A stretch of 64,000 nucleotides of DNA from Terfezia claveryi (taxonomy: Eukaryota > Ascomycota > Pezizomycetes > Pezizales > Pezizaceae). Positions 20,440-32,208 of this stretch are shown piece by piece (within the stretch, counting starts at the first letter, position 1; every line of letters begins with the position of its first letter). A model generated the notes under the pieces. The model saw only the letters and a list, made by a program, of their open reading frames with translations, was not told the DNA's origin and searched no databases. A program made the position numbers and the translations under genes. The DNA lies in the NCBI GenBank assembly GCA_015179025.1, contig WHUX01000024.1, forward strand, positions 310,001-374,000. The letters are read 5' to 3'.

Positions 20440-23400
20440 TTACGTCCCTGCTCCCCCCAGCTTCAACGGCGTAAACCTCTTCGGCAATTTCACCCTATCA
20501 AATTTCTCCCTCAGCCTCTCCACCACCCCTCTCCACTCCTCATGTCTTGTGAGACTCTTCCTCGGATTACATCCAATACAGTGCTTACTATCCAGCTTCA
20601 TATCCAGCGGATCATTACTGTGACACCCTGGGCTAATACTAATCCTAATACTATAACTGCTCTTCTCCCCTCCATCCTCAGTCTTATTCTCACTTTCAAA
20701 CAGCTCAAAGCAGATTTGCGTTAGGTAATCCAGCTCGGGGATACTCGCTCGGTCGATTTTCGTCGGGATGCCACCCTCGATGATACAGTTTAGCAGAGTG
20801 TAAATATGTGACTCTTTGGTGAAGTAAATGAACGACTTGGCGTGTTCGGCGGCTTGCACGGTTTCGAGATCGTTGACGATTTGCTTGATTAAGGGGAGGG
20901 AAGTGAGGAGGCCTATTTCGAGTTTCTCGTGATCGTCGATACCGTATTCTTGTGGAGACACAAAACTACACTCCAATTAGCATATATAACCGAGTTTCAC
21001 ATAGAACGGGTGACACTTACTCAAACAACACTTTAGCCAATTTATACAACTCCCTCAACTTCACCAACCTGAAATCACTCTTCGCCAACGTCTTCCCACT
21101 CCCCGCTGCCCAACTCCTCGTTGCCTCCTCCTCCAGGCTCTGCCTAGGGCTTTGGTTCAAGATACTTCTCCGTCTCAATGCCAGCAACTCCCTCTGGCTT
21201 GGCGCCACCCCACTTTGATCACTTTCCCCATCTCCCTTTACTACCTGGTTTATCGAATCCCCAATAAGCTCAAAGTCCTCACCGTCCAGCACCAGTGAAG
21301 ATGGCATGAAGATTGCCTCCAAAAACGGCCGATTGTGGAGCGCATCATACTTCATCGTATCATACAGCTCCGAAATTTTGCTAGGATCCACCTTTTCGGA
21401 ATCACAAAACTCGACAAAGAGTTTCTCCCAGCGTTCCTTAAAGAGCTCTGGGTCTTCACCGCAGCACCAGCGGTTCTGGATCGATGCAGCCTGAGCAAGA
21501 GAGTTACTGGCAAAGCCAGCGGTTGGGTAGCTTCCAGGACCGCCAGAGGTGAGTGAGGAGAGGGATTCGGATGATGTAGTTCCAAAGATGCGAGCGTAGT
21601 TTTCATGCATGACCCGGCGATGGAACATCATCAAGTCAACAACGTTTTTCATGACCACATGGGGTTCAGGCATATCCTTCGGCCAGGCGAACTGAGGCGG
21701 TGCTTGGGCTCCCTCTCGCAAAAGCAGCTTTAGCTTTTTCTTGACCTTGTCCATTTCATCCTTGGCAGCATTAGAATCGTCAAGAAGATCCTTCCTAACA
21801 TTGATATGTTCCTCTGATAATTCTTTAACATCCAAAAATGACGCGGACCAGATTTGCGCTACTCACTTGTCAGCAATGCTTGAACACATCCAGCCTCAGG
21901 AATTACATACCGCTTGTATAAACTCTCCTCTCACTACTGGAGAAAATAGTTACATCCTCCAAGGCATCTCTATTCATCAAGATCAAATCCTTTCTCATCT
22001 CACTCCCTAAATCCTGACTCTGATACCTCGCCGAGTGGGTTGGTTCTCCCCCCCACTTGATAATCAGCTGTAATTTCTCCAGGCGCCGCTTCGCACGTTT
22101 TGGCTTCGGCAATTCCACAGGCAAGCTCTCGCCATCCGTTGGTTGTTCCCCAGTTTCAGATGAGCATCCACTACTGGACTCACTCCCCCCACATTCCTCT
22201 AGCACTTTCACTTCTTCCTCTGGTTCTTCTTCGACCTTGACAAAGCTCGGCTTAATCTGCACCTTCGTGCCCGGAAAGCCCATCTTCCTTTCTAGTGCAT
22301 TCCTCAATATCGCCAGCTTTGAAAGATCTTCGCAATGTAGGTCGATGGCCCTATTAGTCGCATGGAGAACGTCTTTAAGTCCCTCCTCCAAAATAACCAC
22401 CTCCTCATGGTGACCAGCCAGCAATGCCACAAAAGGCTCCGAATGGAACGTGAACTTGAACTTTTGTTTCGGTGTTCTATCAGCATGCCTCATTATCGCC
22501 ACCATACCCTTCAATTTCCAAGTATGTTGCGGCGCCGCCGGTGGCTCCTCAGGTGAACTATCATCCTTCTGGGAGCTTTCAGCAACAGAGTGAATCGAGA
22601 CGGCATAATCATTTCCAGGGGGCGGCGTGATCTGTGGAGAGATTGCCGCACAGGAAGCCTGTGGATTAGAAGCTTGATGATGGCTTGTAAGCTTACTCAC
22701 GCTTGGGCTTCTGTTCAGGAAGTCCCTGATTGCAGTACGATGCGTATTCATCGTCCTACTCAGCCTTCTCTGGGTCGTGGCCCCATTTTCTGGTGAGCGG
22801 ACACCATCACCAGGCGGTGGTTGAATTCTTGCTTTTGCTGTCTTGTCACCAGCAGCCTTGGTAAACATCTCTCGCAAGATTCTAGAGCAATTATCGTAGT
22901 AAGGATCATTGTCCTTGACGAAACTCCAACCGTTGACATCAATGACGAAGCTTCTTCCATGTATCCTGAGAATATCAAATCCACAAACTGCTTGTCCGAA
23001 AGCTGTCGCTATCCTCGAAGCCATAGCTTTCTCGTCCTTGCTTAGTTGTGCCACAAATCGAATCTCCTTCCCATGAGTGTTGCGCCTAACAAGACCATCA
23101 ACTACCGGGGACTTCCGTGCCTCAGCATGACAGTAGGTTGGGCCCACAGTGTATGCTTTGACATCCTCCGCATTATCCACATCCATAAATTGCTCATAGA
23201 TGTAGCTACCATCCATTCGAATTTGTGACATATTGGGATCATATTCGCTGCTCTTGTTGCCAATTTTCCTGAAAAGTCGCCTCCCTCCAGCCCCACCCTT
23301 GTAGTAGATACGGATGTTATGGTCCTCTCCATTGACCGGCTTTTCTACGAAAGGCTTCCGGAGCAGTTGGCCGTCCACTGAGAGAACTTCTCCATCTTCC

Positions 23401-24932
23401 AGAAGCTCCACTTTTTGGGGGATCTTCCATTCCCCATGTCTTGCAATTTTCAACCCGATAGATTGTTCTAGTTGGAGAAGCACCTCAGGAGCAATGTCCG
23501 GTCCTCCATCCCTGGACACCTCTAATCGCTTTGGTGTTGGTACTCTGATAGCATCAAGAATTCGAAGAACAATGCGGCGATCCCAAAGGATCCTCTGCAT
23601 TGGCAAATCATTGACACAGAAGGGCTTGCGAAGGCGGACATAGGAAATAGCTTTGTCGAGTGGAAATCCGGCGGAGAAGAAGGATATTAAGAAATCACTG
23701 CGGAATATCAGCCGTTTGACCTTTTAGACGTGGGTATGATGATTAATGTGAATGCTACGAAAAACGGCAGAGAAGAGAAAAGAATCTGTTTGTCAGACAG
23801 TTGGGTATATCGTCCTAATTTGGCGATTAGGCAGTGAAACGTATCACCAATACCAGCTAGTAGTATTATCGCCCATGCTTGCTTATGCAAAAGCAAATAA
23901 TAATTTCCGGGATACTGAAAAGCAAAAGAAACTACACATACCATGTTGGCCAACTTTCGACCGCTACATTCGTAAAATGCGTTAGCAATAATAAATCCAA
24001 TCCGGGAGCTCCATCTATGAAAACCTACGTTCATCCAAAATGACCTTGTCTCCAAATATGACAGCTTCAAAATCACCAGACTCCACCATTCGATTCAAGA
24101 TATACCTGCAGGGCTTGCTCCTTGCTTTTACATCCAAAGCACAAACCCCGATACGACCAATTGTTGGTTTCTTCTTGACTGTGGAGTTCCTCTTGCCAGC
24201 TTCGTCCTTGTTTTGCCCTTCTCCAGCGATGCCATTGGATGATACTGGAGCACCCTGTACTGATACGGGCGTTCCACTTCGGGACAATTCCCTCGGTCGA
24301 GCAGGAACTATTGCATTGTTAGCTGGGGGTGCGAGGTTTTGACCAGAACTCCCCTCCTGAACGGGATTCTGAATGTGGTAACCCATTCTTGGGGAGGTTG
24401 ATGTAATTCTTGTCAGTGGATCTGACAGAACGTTCAACAGTGATGTTGCAGTCGTAGCGAGCCCCGTGGGACCAGTGAACGAAACAGAGCGTCCACGGAA
24501 TGTCGGCTTGGGGACTGCGAGGCCTGGGATAGATGTCTCCGCAGGCGGGGATATCTCTAAAATTATTGAGCTAGTCTCGGAGGCGTGTGGCGGAGATGAG
24601 GACCCAGATGCAGAGTCCTGGAAAGAGCTAGAGAATGAATTACGGTGCTGATTAAACGCTCTAAGAACGTTACTGTGGCTCGCAGGGGCGGTAACGACAA
24701 ACGACCCTCGACGCCTTTGCTCAAAGATGGCAGCTCGGGCACCCTCAGTCGAGATAGTCGTAGTTGTAAGGGACGTAGAGGTGATGGGGGTATGAAGAGA
24801 CCTCGACAGGTAGATGTGCTCGGTAGTGACCTGGCGGAGAAGAGCAGGCCGAACTGGCACCAGTCGAGGCGAGGAAGGTGGTCTAGTTGGCACCGAGGAT
24901 GGCACCAAAGGCCGCTCGACCGCCGAGGACAT
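20440..24932 (-). CDS. VIP1: inositol hexakisphosphate / diphosphoinositol-pentakisphosphate kinase (Vip1/Asp1/PPIP5K)
   Basis: Five exons on the minus strand: 24932-24029, 23963-23942, 23697-21911, 21858-21021, 20965-20440. The sum is 4077 nt, 1358 codons plus stop. Introns have canonical ends. Exon 2 is a 22-nt microexon that restores ILDE-PVESWPTC-DFLISFF. Domains in order: a Ser/Thr/Pro-rich N-terminus (1-260), a Rossmann-like pre-domain ([20 protein letters not shown]), an ATP-grasp kinase (about 310-600; [37 protein letters not shown]), then a histidine-acid-phosphatase-like domain beginning [14 protein letters not shown] near residue 711 and running to [16 protein letters not shown] near the end. 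The family makes 1-InsP7 from InsP6 (kinase) and removes it (phosphatase), acting in phosphate signalling, morphogenesis and cytoskeletal control. In the phosphatase signature Ala replaces the common Gly of RHGDRTPKQK. Divergent from UTP21. Confidence 0.95.
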
Positions 24933-26094
24933 CGCTAAGGGGGGAGGGGGGGCAGAGCTAGAAAGTTACGCCTTCGCTATGTAAGTTTAGCGGCCTGGCC
25001 GAATCAAGCTGGCGGTGCCGCAGCGCTCGCGAGGAGGAGCTGCTCTCGGAGCCGCCCTACGCTGTGTCGGGCAGGCCCACGCTGGTTTCCCACTGGGTAG
25101 GGCCGCCTGCAACTGTTTCCCAAGGCACGGAATGCAGAATACTCGTCACTCCCTCCGCTTGCGGGTTTTCTTTTGTTTTTCTTTTTTCTTTTTTTTTTTT
25201 TGCCCTCGTGAGCGTTTTCCCAATCTGTCCGCACCTATTGATACACTGCAGGACTTTGGGGGGGGGGGGGGGCAGTTGAGGAACCTGCTGCAGGGTGTAG
25301 ATGGCGATAATGATGACGATATCAACAACAAGGGTCTATAAAATATATATTCAAAATGGAATGGTGCTCAGAGCTCGAGTGATGTTCACCTGGTGGGTCT
25401 TCAGCAGCGATGGGGGCACGGAGTATGGCATATTTAAATCCTGATCCCTCGACCGTGCGACATGCCCGACATGCCCACCCAGCAGAACTCACAAGCTAGC
25501 TGCGCTGTCAAAAGGAAAGCACTCTAGAATTACTGGCAATTTACTCAAGTCGGGGCTTTTTTGCGAAAAAGCAAAAAGAACACACAGCTGTTGATGTGAG
25601 TAGGTACTCGAGTACGTGGAATTTAGTGTCATATCTGCAGCCCAATAATGATGCCCGTCCTGTCCAGCCAAGTGGCAACAGTGCTCGAGGTCTCGGGGAG
25701 GCCTCGCTTCTGCTCACAGGCTGAGCGAGGCATCCGGTTCTCGCCTTGCTCTTTGCCGAAGGATCGCCCCTGCGTGAGTTGAAGCTGCAGCACAATTGTC
25801 TCACAAAGGCCCCAGGGCCAGTCGAAGTCGAGCCTGACAAGGGGCAGTCGTGATGCCGACTACATAGGTACACACCTGTACCGTTACCTACACGCCTTCA
25901 CATTACATAATCAGGCATCCACGTGACGAATGAAATCTTGGCGCCATAGCCAGGCGCAAAGATAATATTCGATTCTGCATCAGTTCATCCCAAAATATCT
26001 CCCACCCAGTTGCCGCAATTCCTCTCCCAGGCGGCTCGCCTAATTGCACTGAAGCTGTAGAGAAGCCAATCCCCCAAAAGACTCACTGCCAGCC
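24933..26094. promoter_or_regulatory. divergent intergenic region between VIP1 and UTP21
   Basis: About 1.16 kb separating two divergent start codons, so it should hold both promoters. It contains a T-rich pyrimidine tract at about 25165-25200 and a run of 14 or more G at about 25257-25272. No specific binding site can be asserted from sequence alone. Confidence 0.5.
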
Positions 26095-29000
26095 ATGCCT
26101 TCAGTGGCCCAGGCTCCGCCAACAAGCGGCAAAGGACTGAGGTCGCAGACCCCCCCCAAAAGCCGGCTCCACGCATCAGCACCCATTCCCGCATTCTTGC
26201 TCCATACAGGGTAAGACCTTAAAGGAACCTCAATCTTCAGGACCTTTCTAACACGCTTCATCAATAGTCCCTCGGCCATATCACCTCCCCCACCGTTCCC
26301 TTTAGCTGCATTCCTAGAGGCTCCCAAACCTTCCAGATCACCACCTCCGTCGGGACAACCCTCCAAACATACGACATCCGCCGCCTCAACCTTGTCTTTA
26401 TCTCCTCCCCAGCCACTCCCTCCGAGATCCGTCGAGTGGTAGCGTGGAAAGAATACGTCTTTGCGGCATTCGGTGGGACGGTGTCCGACTCAGCACATGG
26501 AGCATGGGTGTTTAAGCGAGGAAAGAAGGTCGCGGAGCTGGACGAGCCCATGGGCGGATGGAATACAAGTGGGTGGAGGAAGATGTTGATCTTTGGAGAC
26601 TGGATTGTTGGGGCATTCGGTGATGGGCAAATAGTTGTGTGGAAGGTTTCTACCAAGGAGGTGCACACAGAGATACAGCCGACAAAAGGCGGGGGGATTG
26701 TCGGTGTCATCCACCCGAGTACATATCTTAACAAGGTTGTCGTTGCAAGGACAGAGGGGGGTTTACAAATCTGGAACGTCAAGACCGGGTACGTCAACTC
26801 CCTCCTCCATCTACAAGTCCTCATGAACTAACGATAGCTATAGGAAACTGATATATACCTGCACCCCCAACCTCGGCGACGCAAAGATAACCTCCCTCAC
26901 AAACACGACACATCTCCACCATATCGCCTTCTCCACCACCACTAGCCAAATTCGCATCCACAACATCCTCGCCGACACAACTCTCTTCACCCTAGGCCCT
27001 AAGCTCCCCCCCACCTCCACCACCTCCGCAAAGCGAGTCGTCTCCCTCTCCTTCTGCACTGACTCCTCTGTCGGCGCCGGGACCTCCCCTGAAGGCAAAA
27101 GAATCACCGCGAGTGGCTCAGGCCGAATTCTCGCAGCAGGCGACACAGATGGCGATATCACTCTTTGGGATCTTGAAAAGCGCCGCATCGTAGGTGTCAT
27201 GCGTGCCGTACACAGCAGCACCAGCGGGGGGATACTCAAGTGTGAGTTTCTAGCAGGACAGAAAATCATGGTCACTACCGGCGGAGATAACAGTCTGAAG
27301 GAATGGATCTTCGACTCACCACATACTATCCTCCCCCGGATCCTCCGCCAGAGAAGTGGTCACTCCGCACCACCTACAGTTCTTGCTTTCCATAATCCCC
27401 AAGAATCACATTTTCTCCTATCCGCATCGCAGGACCGTACACTTTGGGGCATCTCCCTCCGCAACGATGCACAATCCTTCGAGCTCTCCCAGGGCTCAGC
27501 AGGAGTATCACGGAAAGCAAAGAAGGCGAACCTGAAAGAAAATCTGGTTGAGACAAAAGCTCCCTCTGTGACAGCAATCGCCATTTCAGATTCTGACGGC
27601 GCAAAACGTGATTGGGAAAATATAATAACCGCACACCGAGGGGAAACAGCGGCGAGGACATGGCATTATGAAATGAAAAGGTTAGGAAGATGGGTCTTCC
27701 ACACGAGTGATGGCGGGGAAGCCAAGTCAGTAGCTATTAGTGCATGTGGGAACTTCGCGTTCGTGGGGAGCTCGAAGGGGTCCGTGGATATGTGGAATTT
27801 ACAGAGTGGGTTGAACAGAGGCTCGTTCCCACGGAAATCACCTGTGCCCAAGAAAAAGAAGGTCCAGAAACAACCTCAACTTCCCTCCGTGGAATGGAAA
27901 GGCCACACAGGAGCAGTCACAGGTATCATTACAGACGCTACAAACAATTGGGTCGCCACCACCGGCCTAGATGGGAAGATCAAATTTTGGGCCTTTCTGA
28001 CAGGCAAACTCCTTCACGAAATTGATTGGTCCCATACCTCAACCGGCATCACCGCCGCCCGTCTCTACCGCGACAGCGACCTCCTCGCCCTCGCCTGCGA
28101 CGATTTCTGCATTCGAGTCATTGACACGGAAACGAGAAAAGTCGTCCGTGAATTATGGGGTGCTGGTGGCAGAATCTCCGATTTCTGCTTCTCAAATGAC
28201 GGGAGATGGATACTCTCAGCGAGTACAGACTCGGTCCTCAGAATCTACGACCTTCCAACTGGACATCTTATTGATGGAATTCGTACACCGAGTATCATTA
28301 CTTCGTTGGCTTGGTCTGGGAAAGGGGAGTTCCTTGTTACGGGGCATGTCGATTCGGTAGGTGTTGCACTGTGGACGAATAGGACCCTATTCACGCGGAT
28401 CCCCACCCGCCGCCTGAAGGAAGAAGATATCATTGACCTGGCCCTTCCTTCATCCTCCGGCGAAGGGGGGACCTCACTCATCGATTCCGCTATCAACAAT
28501 AATCTTACTACCTCTGAAGATCCAACTGAGGAAGAATCCGGTGTATACATCTCCCGCGACCAGCTCTCAGACCAACTCCTCACCCTCTCCCTCGTACCAA
28601 AAACTCGCTGGCAAACACTCCTCCATCTCGACCTCGTCAAACAACGGAATAAACCTACTTCCGCCCCCCAAAAGCCGAAATCAGCACCATTCTTCCTCGG
28701 TGCGCTCTCGAGCCTGAAGGATGGGAATACTGGGCTGCTACCAAATATAAACCCGCTTTATCCCCCGACGGCAGAGGAAGCGGCGCAGGCATTGGCAGAG
28801 CAAGAGGCAGAGAAATCGAGGATTATGAGACTGGTGAGTAGGGATAGTATGCTTATAAATGGAGCGATGGGGGTGAATACTTCTTCCTTGCTTCGAGCAT
28901 GTGCGGATATATCTAGCCCATCAGAGACAGCGTTTGAGAAATTTGTGGCGCACTTTAAATCCCTGCCTCCTGCGAGTGCGGATCTGGAGATTCGATCGCT

Positions 29001-29382
29001 GGATACTTCATACTGGGTCAACCCAACTTCCGAGGATGATGATGACGAAGATGGTTCACCATCACCAACTGAGTCTGACACTGAACCAGAGGAAATAGAT
29101 GAATTAACAACCTTCATCCACGCACTCACCTTCCGACTTCGTCTCAATCGCGACTGGGATCTTGTCAACGCATGGATAGCCGTGTTTCTCAAAGTCCACG
29201 GCGAGCTGATCATCGAGATATGTTCTACCGCGGAAACTGCGCGGGGAAAGAGGGGGAGGCGCGCAAGGAGATTTAGGGAGGCATTGGTGGAGTTCAGGAA
29301 GGAGGAGAGGAGGGAGGGGAGGAGGGTTGCGGATTTGGCGGGATATTGTGCGGGAGTCGTGGGGTTTTTGAGAAGTCGATGA
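26095..29382 (+). CDS. UTP21: U3 snoRNP protein Utp21 (WDR36 homologue), WD40 repeat protein of the SSU processome
   Basis: Exons 26095-26210, 26268-26788 and 26844-29382, with introns GTAAGA...TAG and GTACGT...TAG. The product (about 1,050 residues) starts its conserved part with RILAPYRSLGHITSPTVPF and FQITTSVGTTLQTYDIRRLN, the hallmark first blades of Utp21. WD40 blades follow (GRILAAGDTDGDITLWDLEK, FLLSASQDRTLWG, NNWVATTGLDGKIKFWAF, RWILSASTDSVLRIYDLPTG). The C-terminal Utp21 domain is present (RAIRLNRD-like RLRLNRDWDLVNAWIAVFLK, then EALVEFRKEERREGRRVADL). It acts in 18S rRNA maturation in the nucleolus. Odd point: the natural ATG at 26095 is one frame off from the conserved exon-1 frame; an 8-C run at 26150-26157 lies between them. 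The start is therefore uncertain. Confidence 0.9.
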
Positions 29383-29915
29383 GTTTTCTTACCTTTTTTT
29401 TTTTTTTTTTTTTTTTTCCTGTGAAAATGTGGATGGTAAGTTATGGACTAGTTAGGTGATGTTTAAGGTCTTTTTTGGTTTAGAAAGGCGATGTTTTGAT
29501 TTTCTACAATTTACTTACCCTGAACCCGGCTTCCTTGGAATGGTATTATTTGCGGCATTTTCTTCATGGGCCAATGACAATGAGAACAATCCTCCCAATA
29601 GCGCCTCTATGCCCGCTAATGGAGGCTTGATTCGGTCCAATGTAGAGTATCAAATATGAGACGTTTCAAAATTTCTGCAGGATATATATGCCTCCCCTGC
29701 TGATTGGTATACATATATGCATGTATGTAGTAGCCAATAATACCGTAACTATAACTTCGATAACCAGACAGCAGCCATTGATTGATTCAGATCCCTGTTT
29801 GATGATACTTGTCGATATGGTAAGATTAAACAAGTCTCAAAAAAATAAAAACAAAAATAAAAATATTGATTTTACAGTAAGTTATAAAAAAATCTCACAA
29901 AAACGGAAAGGCAAA
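29383..29915. other. 3' flank of UTP21 and spacer to tRNA
   Basis: A T tract of about 24 bases directly follows the UTP21 stop (about 29394-29417). The rest is AT-rich with no gene. An A-rich stretch lies immediately 3' of the minus-strand tRNA, giving T runs on its coding strand that can serve as the Pol III terminator. Confidence 0.5.
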
Positions 29916-30013
29916 GGCTCCATCCGTGGTTCGAACACGGGACCTCTCGCAGACAAAGGCTGAGTACTCAGGGTGAACCCTAAGCGAGAATCATACCACT
30001 AGACCAACGGAGC
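29916..30013 (-). tRNA. tRNA-Pro (anticodon AGG) with 26-nt intron
   Basis: The minus strand reads GCTCCGT at the 5' end, pairing with ATGGAGC at the 3' end (one G-U pair), followed by discriminator C. The A box (TGGTCTAGTGGTATGATTC), B box (GGTTCGAA on the complementary reading, here GTGTTCGAACCAC) and anticodon stem (CTCGC/GCGAG) are clear. The anticodon AGG is at 29981-29979. The intron begins one base 3' of the anticodon, at the canonical 37/38 position, covering 29977-29952 (26 nt). The body closely resembles fungal tRNA-Pro. Confidence 0.95.
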
Positions 30014-31074
30014 AATGGATTGATTTTTTTTGTGCCTAAGAACCCTATATTATAATTTGTGTTTGTTTGCAAGGCTATACTAAGTATATATACTGATTAC
30101 ATGTAGGTAGATAAATAAATACATCCGAAATAAAAGTTAACAAAAGAAGAGTAGAATAGGTAAAAGCATTGTAATAGAATTAAGAACCAAACAGGGAATC
30201 CACCTCCCCCACTTCCTCCCACCACCTTTGCTTTTGTAAAAAAGCTTACCACTTGGCTTTAAGATAGGTTCTCGGGAGAGAGAGAGAGATTCCTCTTTAG
30301 TTTCGCTTTATACCTGGTGCATATGGGTAGGGCTGGGAAGGGAAAGCAGACGGCGTAGTGGGTAAGTTGGGGTGAGGGGAGAGGAAAGCAGAGAAGGAGT
30401 GGTGATGGTGTGAGTAGATAGTTCTGCGGAAAGGTAAAGTGATGGGAAAAGTAATGGAGAAAATCGGGAATAAAAATCCCACAAGTACTTGATAGGCCCT
30501 CCAGGATAAAAACCCCCCACCCAACCCAACCTCCCATAACCAAAAGCATAATGAGGGCGCTTCTCAGAAATTGCTCTCTTTTTCACGGGTTAGTGCCTTG
30601 GGCTGAGGTTCCTATGTTGTAGGCTCCTTCAGTGGGCACTGATTTGACGTTAGTTGTAAATGCTAGGTTAAAGACCTTCTAGCGATATATCATGGAGCTC
30701 ATGGGCTCATTAGCAGATCTTCACATCTAAAGGGATTTAACTCTCCCAATCCTTCAAGCAGCCCTACCGTACGTGAAGGAGCTCCGTGGTGAACATTTCT
30801 CTCAACTAATAAATTCCTTTTTACTTTTATCGAATTCCCCTCCCAACCTTTTATGTCACTCCAAGTTAAAAACGAACGGAGCTCAAAAAGACAACAACAC
30901 ACTCAGAGATATCAAATAGTTCGGATTTCTTGATTCGCAACTAAGAAAAAACATAGAGGTATATTGGCGGATGGTATGTAGGCATGCATATGAATGATTT
31001 CCAACATTTCCCAACGAAACTGTGAACAAATATATATGAAAACAGATATCATGAACAGTCTGTAGTGATGATGA
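30014..31074. other. spacer
   Basis: No gene supported. It contains a purine-rich block (gagagagagaga near 30274-30290) and a 300-bp stretch open in several minus frames with no protein-like features. Confidence 0.4.
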
Positions 31075-31512
31075 CTAGGCATCCAACAGGTACGAATTGA
31101 TAACCAGGGCAACCACCACTCCCAATGCCGTTGCCTTCCACGGACCAATCCTTTCAGCATATCTGTATAGCATCAGATACGCAAATATCAGAAACGGTAC
31201 CATCGTCACTGATTTCCTGACACGCTCCGCAGCCTTCTCCATTCTTGCAACACTCCCACCAACCATGTTGTTCATATCCCGGAGTGACATTTGCCACCAC
31301 TGGTTTGCAATGTCGCGTACTTCCGCAACACGCATGGCGGAAACATGCTCAAAGTTCCGTACACTGTTCGAGCCAGCGTTGCGAAGGTCTTGGTCAAATA
31401 TACCAGCATCTGGCTTATGGTTAACATGTCTATCCATATTCATGTAGTTCTTTCTTATAGATCTAATTTCAACCTGGGCCAACTTACTGGCAGATAAGAA
31501 CAAAGCTGGCAA
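31075..31512 (-). CDS. hypothetical small membrane protein
   Basis: Single frame of 145 residues from ATG 31512. The first two thirds are hydrophilic and helical (RNFEHVSAMRVAEVRDIANQ, then WWQMSLRDMNNMVGG). The last 45 residues contain two likely membrane spans, TMVPFLIFAYLMLYRYA and TALGVVVALVINSYLL, joined by a short basic/aromatic loop, so the C-terminus anchors it as a hairpin. There is a usable ATG, no frame disruption and protein-like composition, but no family I recognise. An upstream exon cannot be excluded. Confidence 0.45.
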   Translation of the reverse strand: MPALFLSASKLAQVEIRSIRKNYMNMDRHVNHKPDAGIFDQDLRNAGSNSVRNFEHVSAMRVAEVRDIANQWWQMSLRDMNNMVGGSVARMEKAAERVRKSVTMVPFLIFAYLMLYRYAERIGPWKATALGVVVALVINSYLLDA

Positions 31513-32208
31513 AACAAATATCCGTTTAGGCCAAAACCATTGCTAAAATTAAAGCTCAGGGGTTTTTCAATAAACGTGCCGTGAGTGTGTAGCTGAAAGG
31601 TGAAAACCTAGAAGCCTAAGAAGGTCGATGAAAAGCTGTTGCTTTAGTAGTCTGGTTGGCACACTCCCTCCATGTCTGCCAACCAGACATTGCTTCAGCC
31701 TCATCATGTCACCCTCCTGCAATTTCTGATAATGTACGGTCTACCTTACCGGTATGTACTGTACAATGAATTCTAGAAGGCTAACTTTCTGTGTCTCGGA
31801 ATTACCCTTCATAGGTTGTATGGAAATATGGCCAGCAAGGCTGAGAGAAATAAAGATGTTTAGGTGTCTCAGCTGGTTACGCCATCAACGGGTCAATTAA
31901 TGCAATGCCTAGCACATATAATAATCCTATACAGCATTTAATATTATCTTCATTTCCAATCTAATCAACATAGCATACCACTTCTTCGACATGGTATAAT
32001 TACACTATTGTGGTGAATCCAAAGATTCAAGTCATGGCGCACAAAATTCCCATCTGCACGTTACACATATATAATCACCCGAACAATATGCACATTATAT
32101 AAATTCAAATATTTTCCAAACTAAGGTACATTTACAAATCCATTTTCCCATCCATCCAGGCATTCGAACCCTTTTACCACTGACCCACCCACCTAACCCC
32201 AACTTGAT
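31513..32208. other. spacer with palindromic ultra-short insertion
   Basis: AT-rich, no gene. It holds the 42-bp insertion at 31648-31689 and the 3' flank of the GH131 relic. Confidence 0.4.
31648..31689 (+). mobile_element. ultra-short insertion 6 (42 bp), palindromic ends, 9-bp duplication
   Basis: This copy has the constant block at both ends in inverted orientation: GTCTGGTTGGCA at 31650-31661 and TGCCAACCAGAC at 31677-31688, with 15 bp between. The flanks TTGCTTTAG (31639-31647) and TTGCTTCAG (31690-31698) form a 9-bp duplication with one mismatch. It is the only copy seen with two heads. Confidence 0.85.

Noticed and set aside
24870..24900. ggtggtctagttggcaccg, resembling the ultra-short insertion block
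   Set aside because: It lies in VIP1 exon 1, in frame and without flanking duplication, and matches only partly. Treated as chance similarity.
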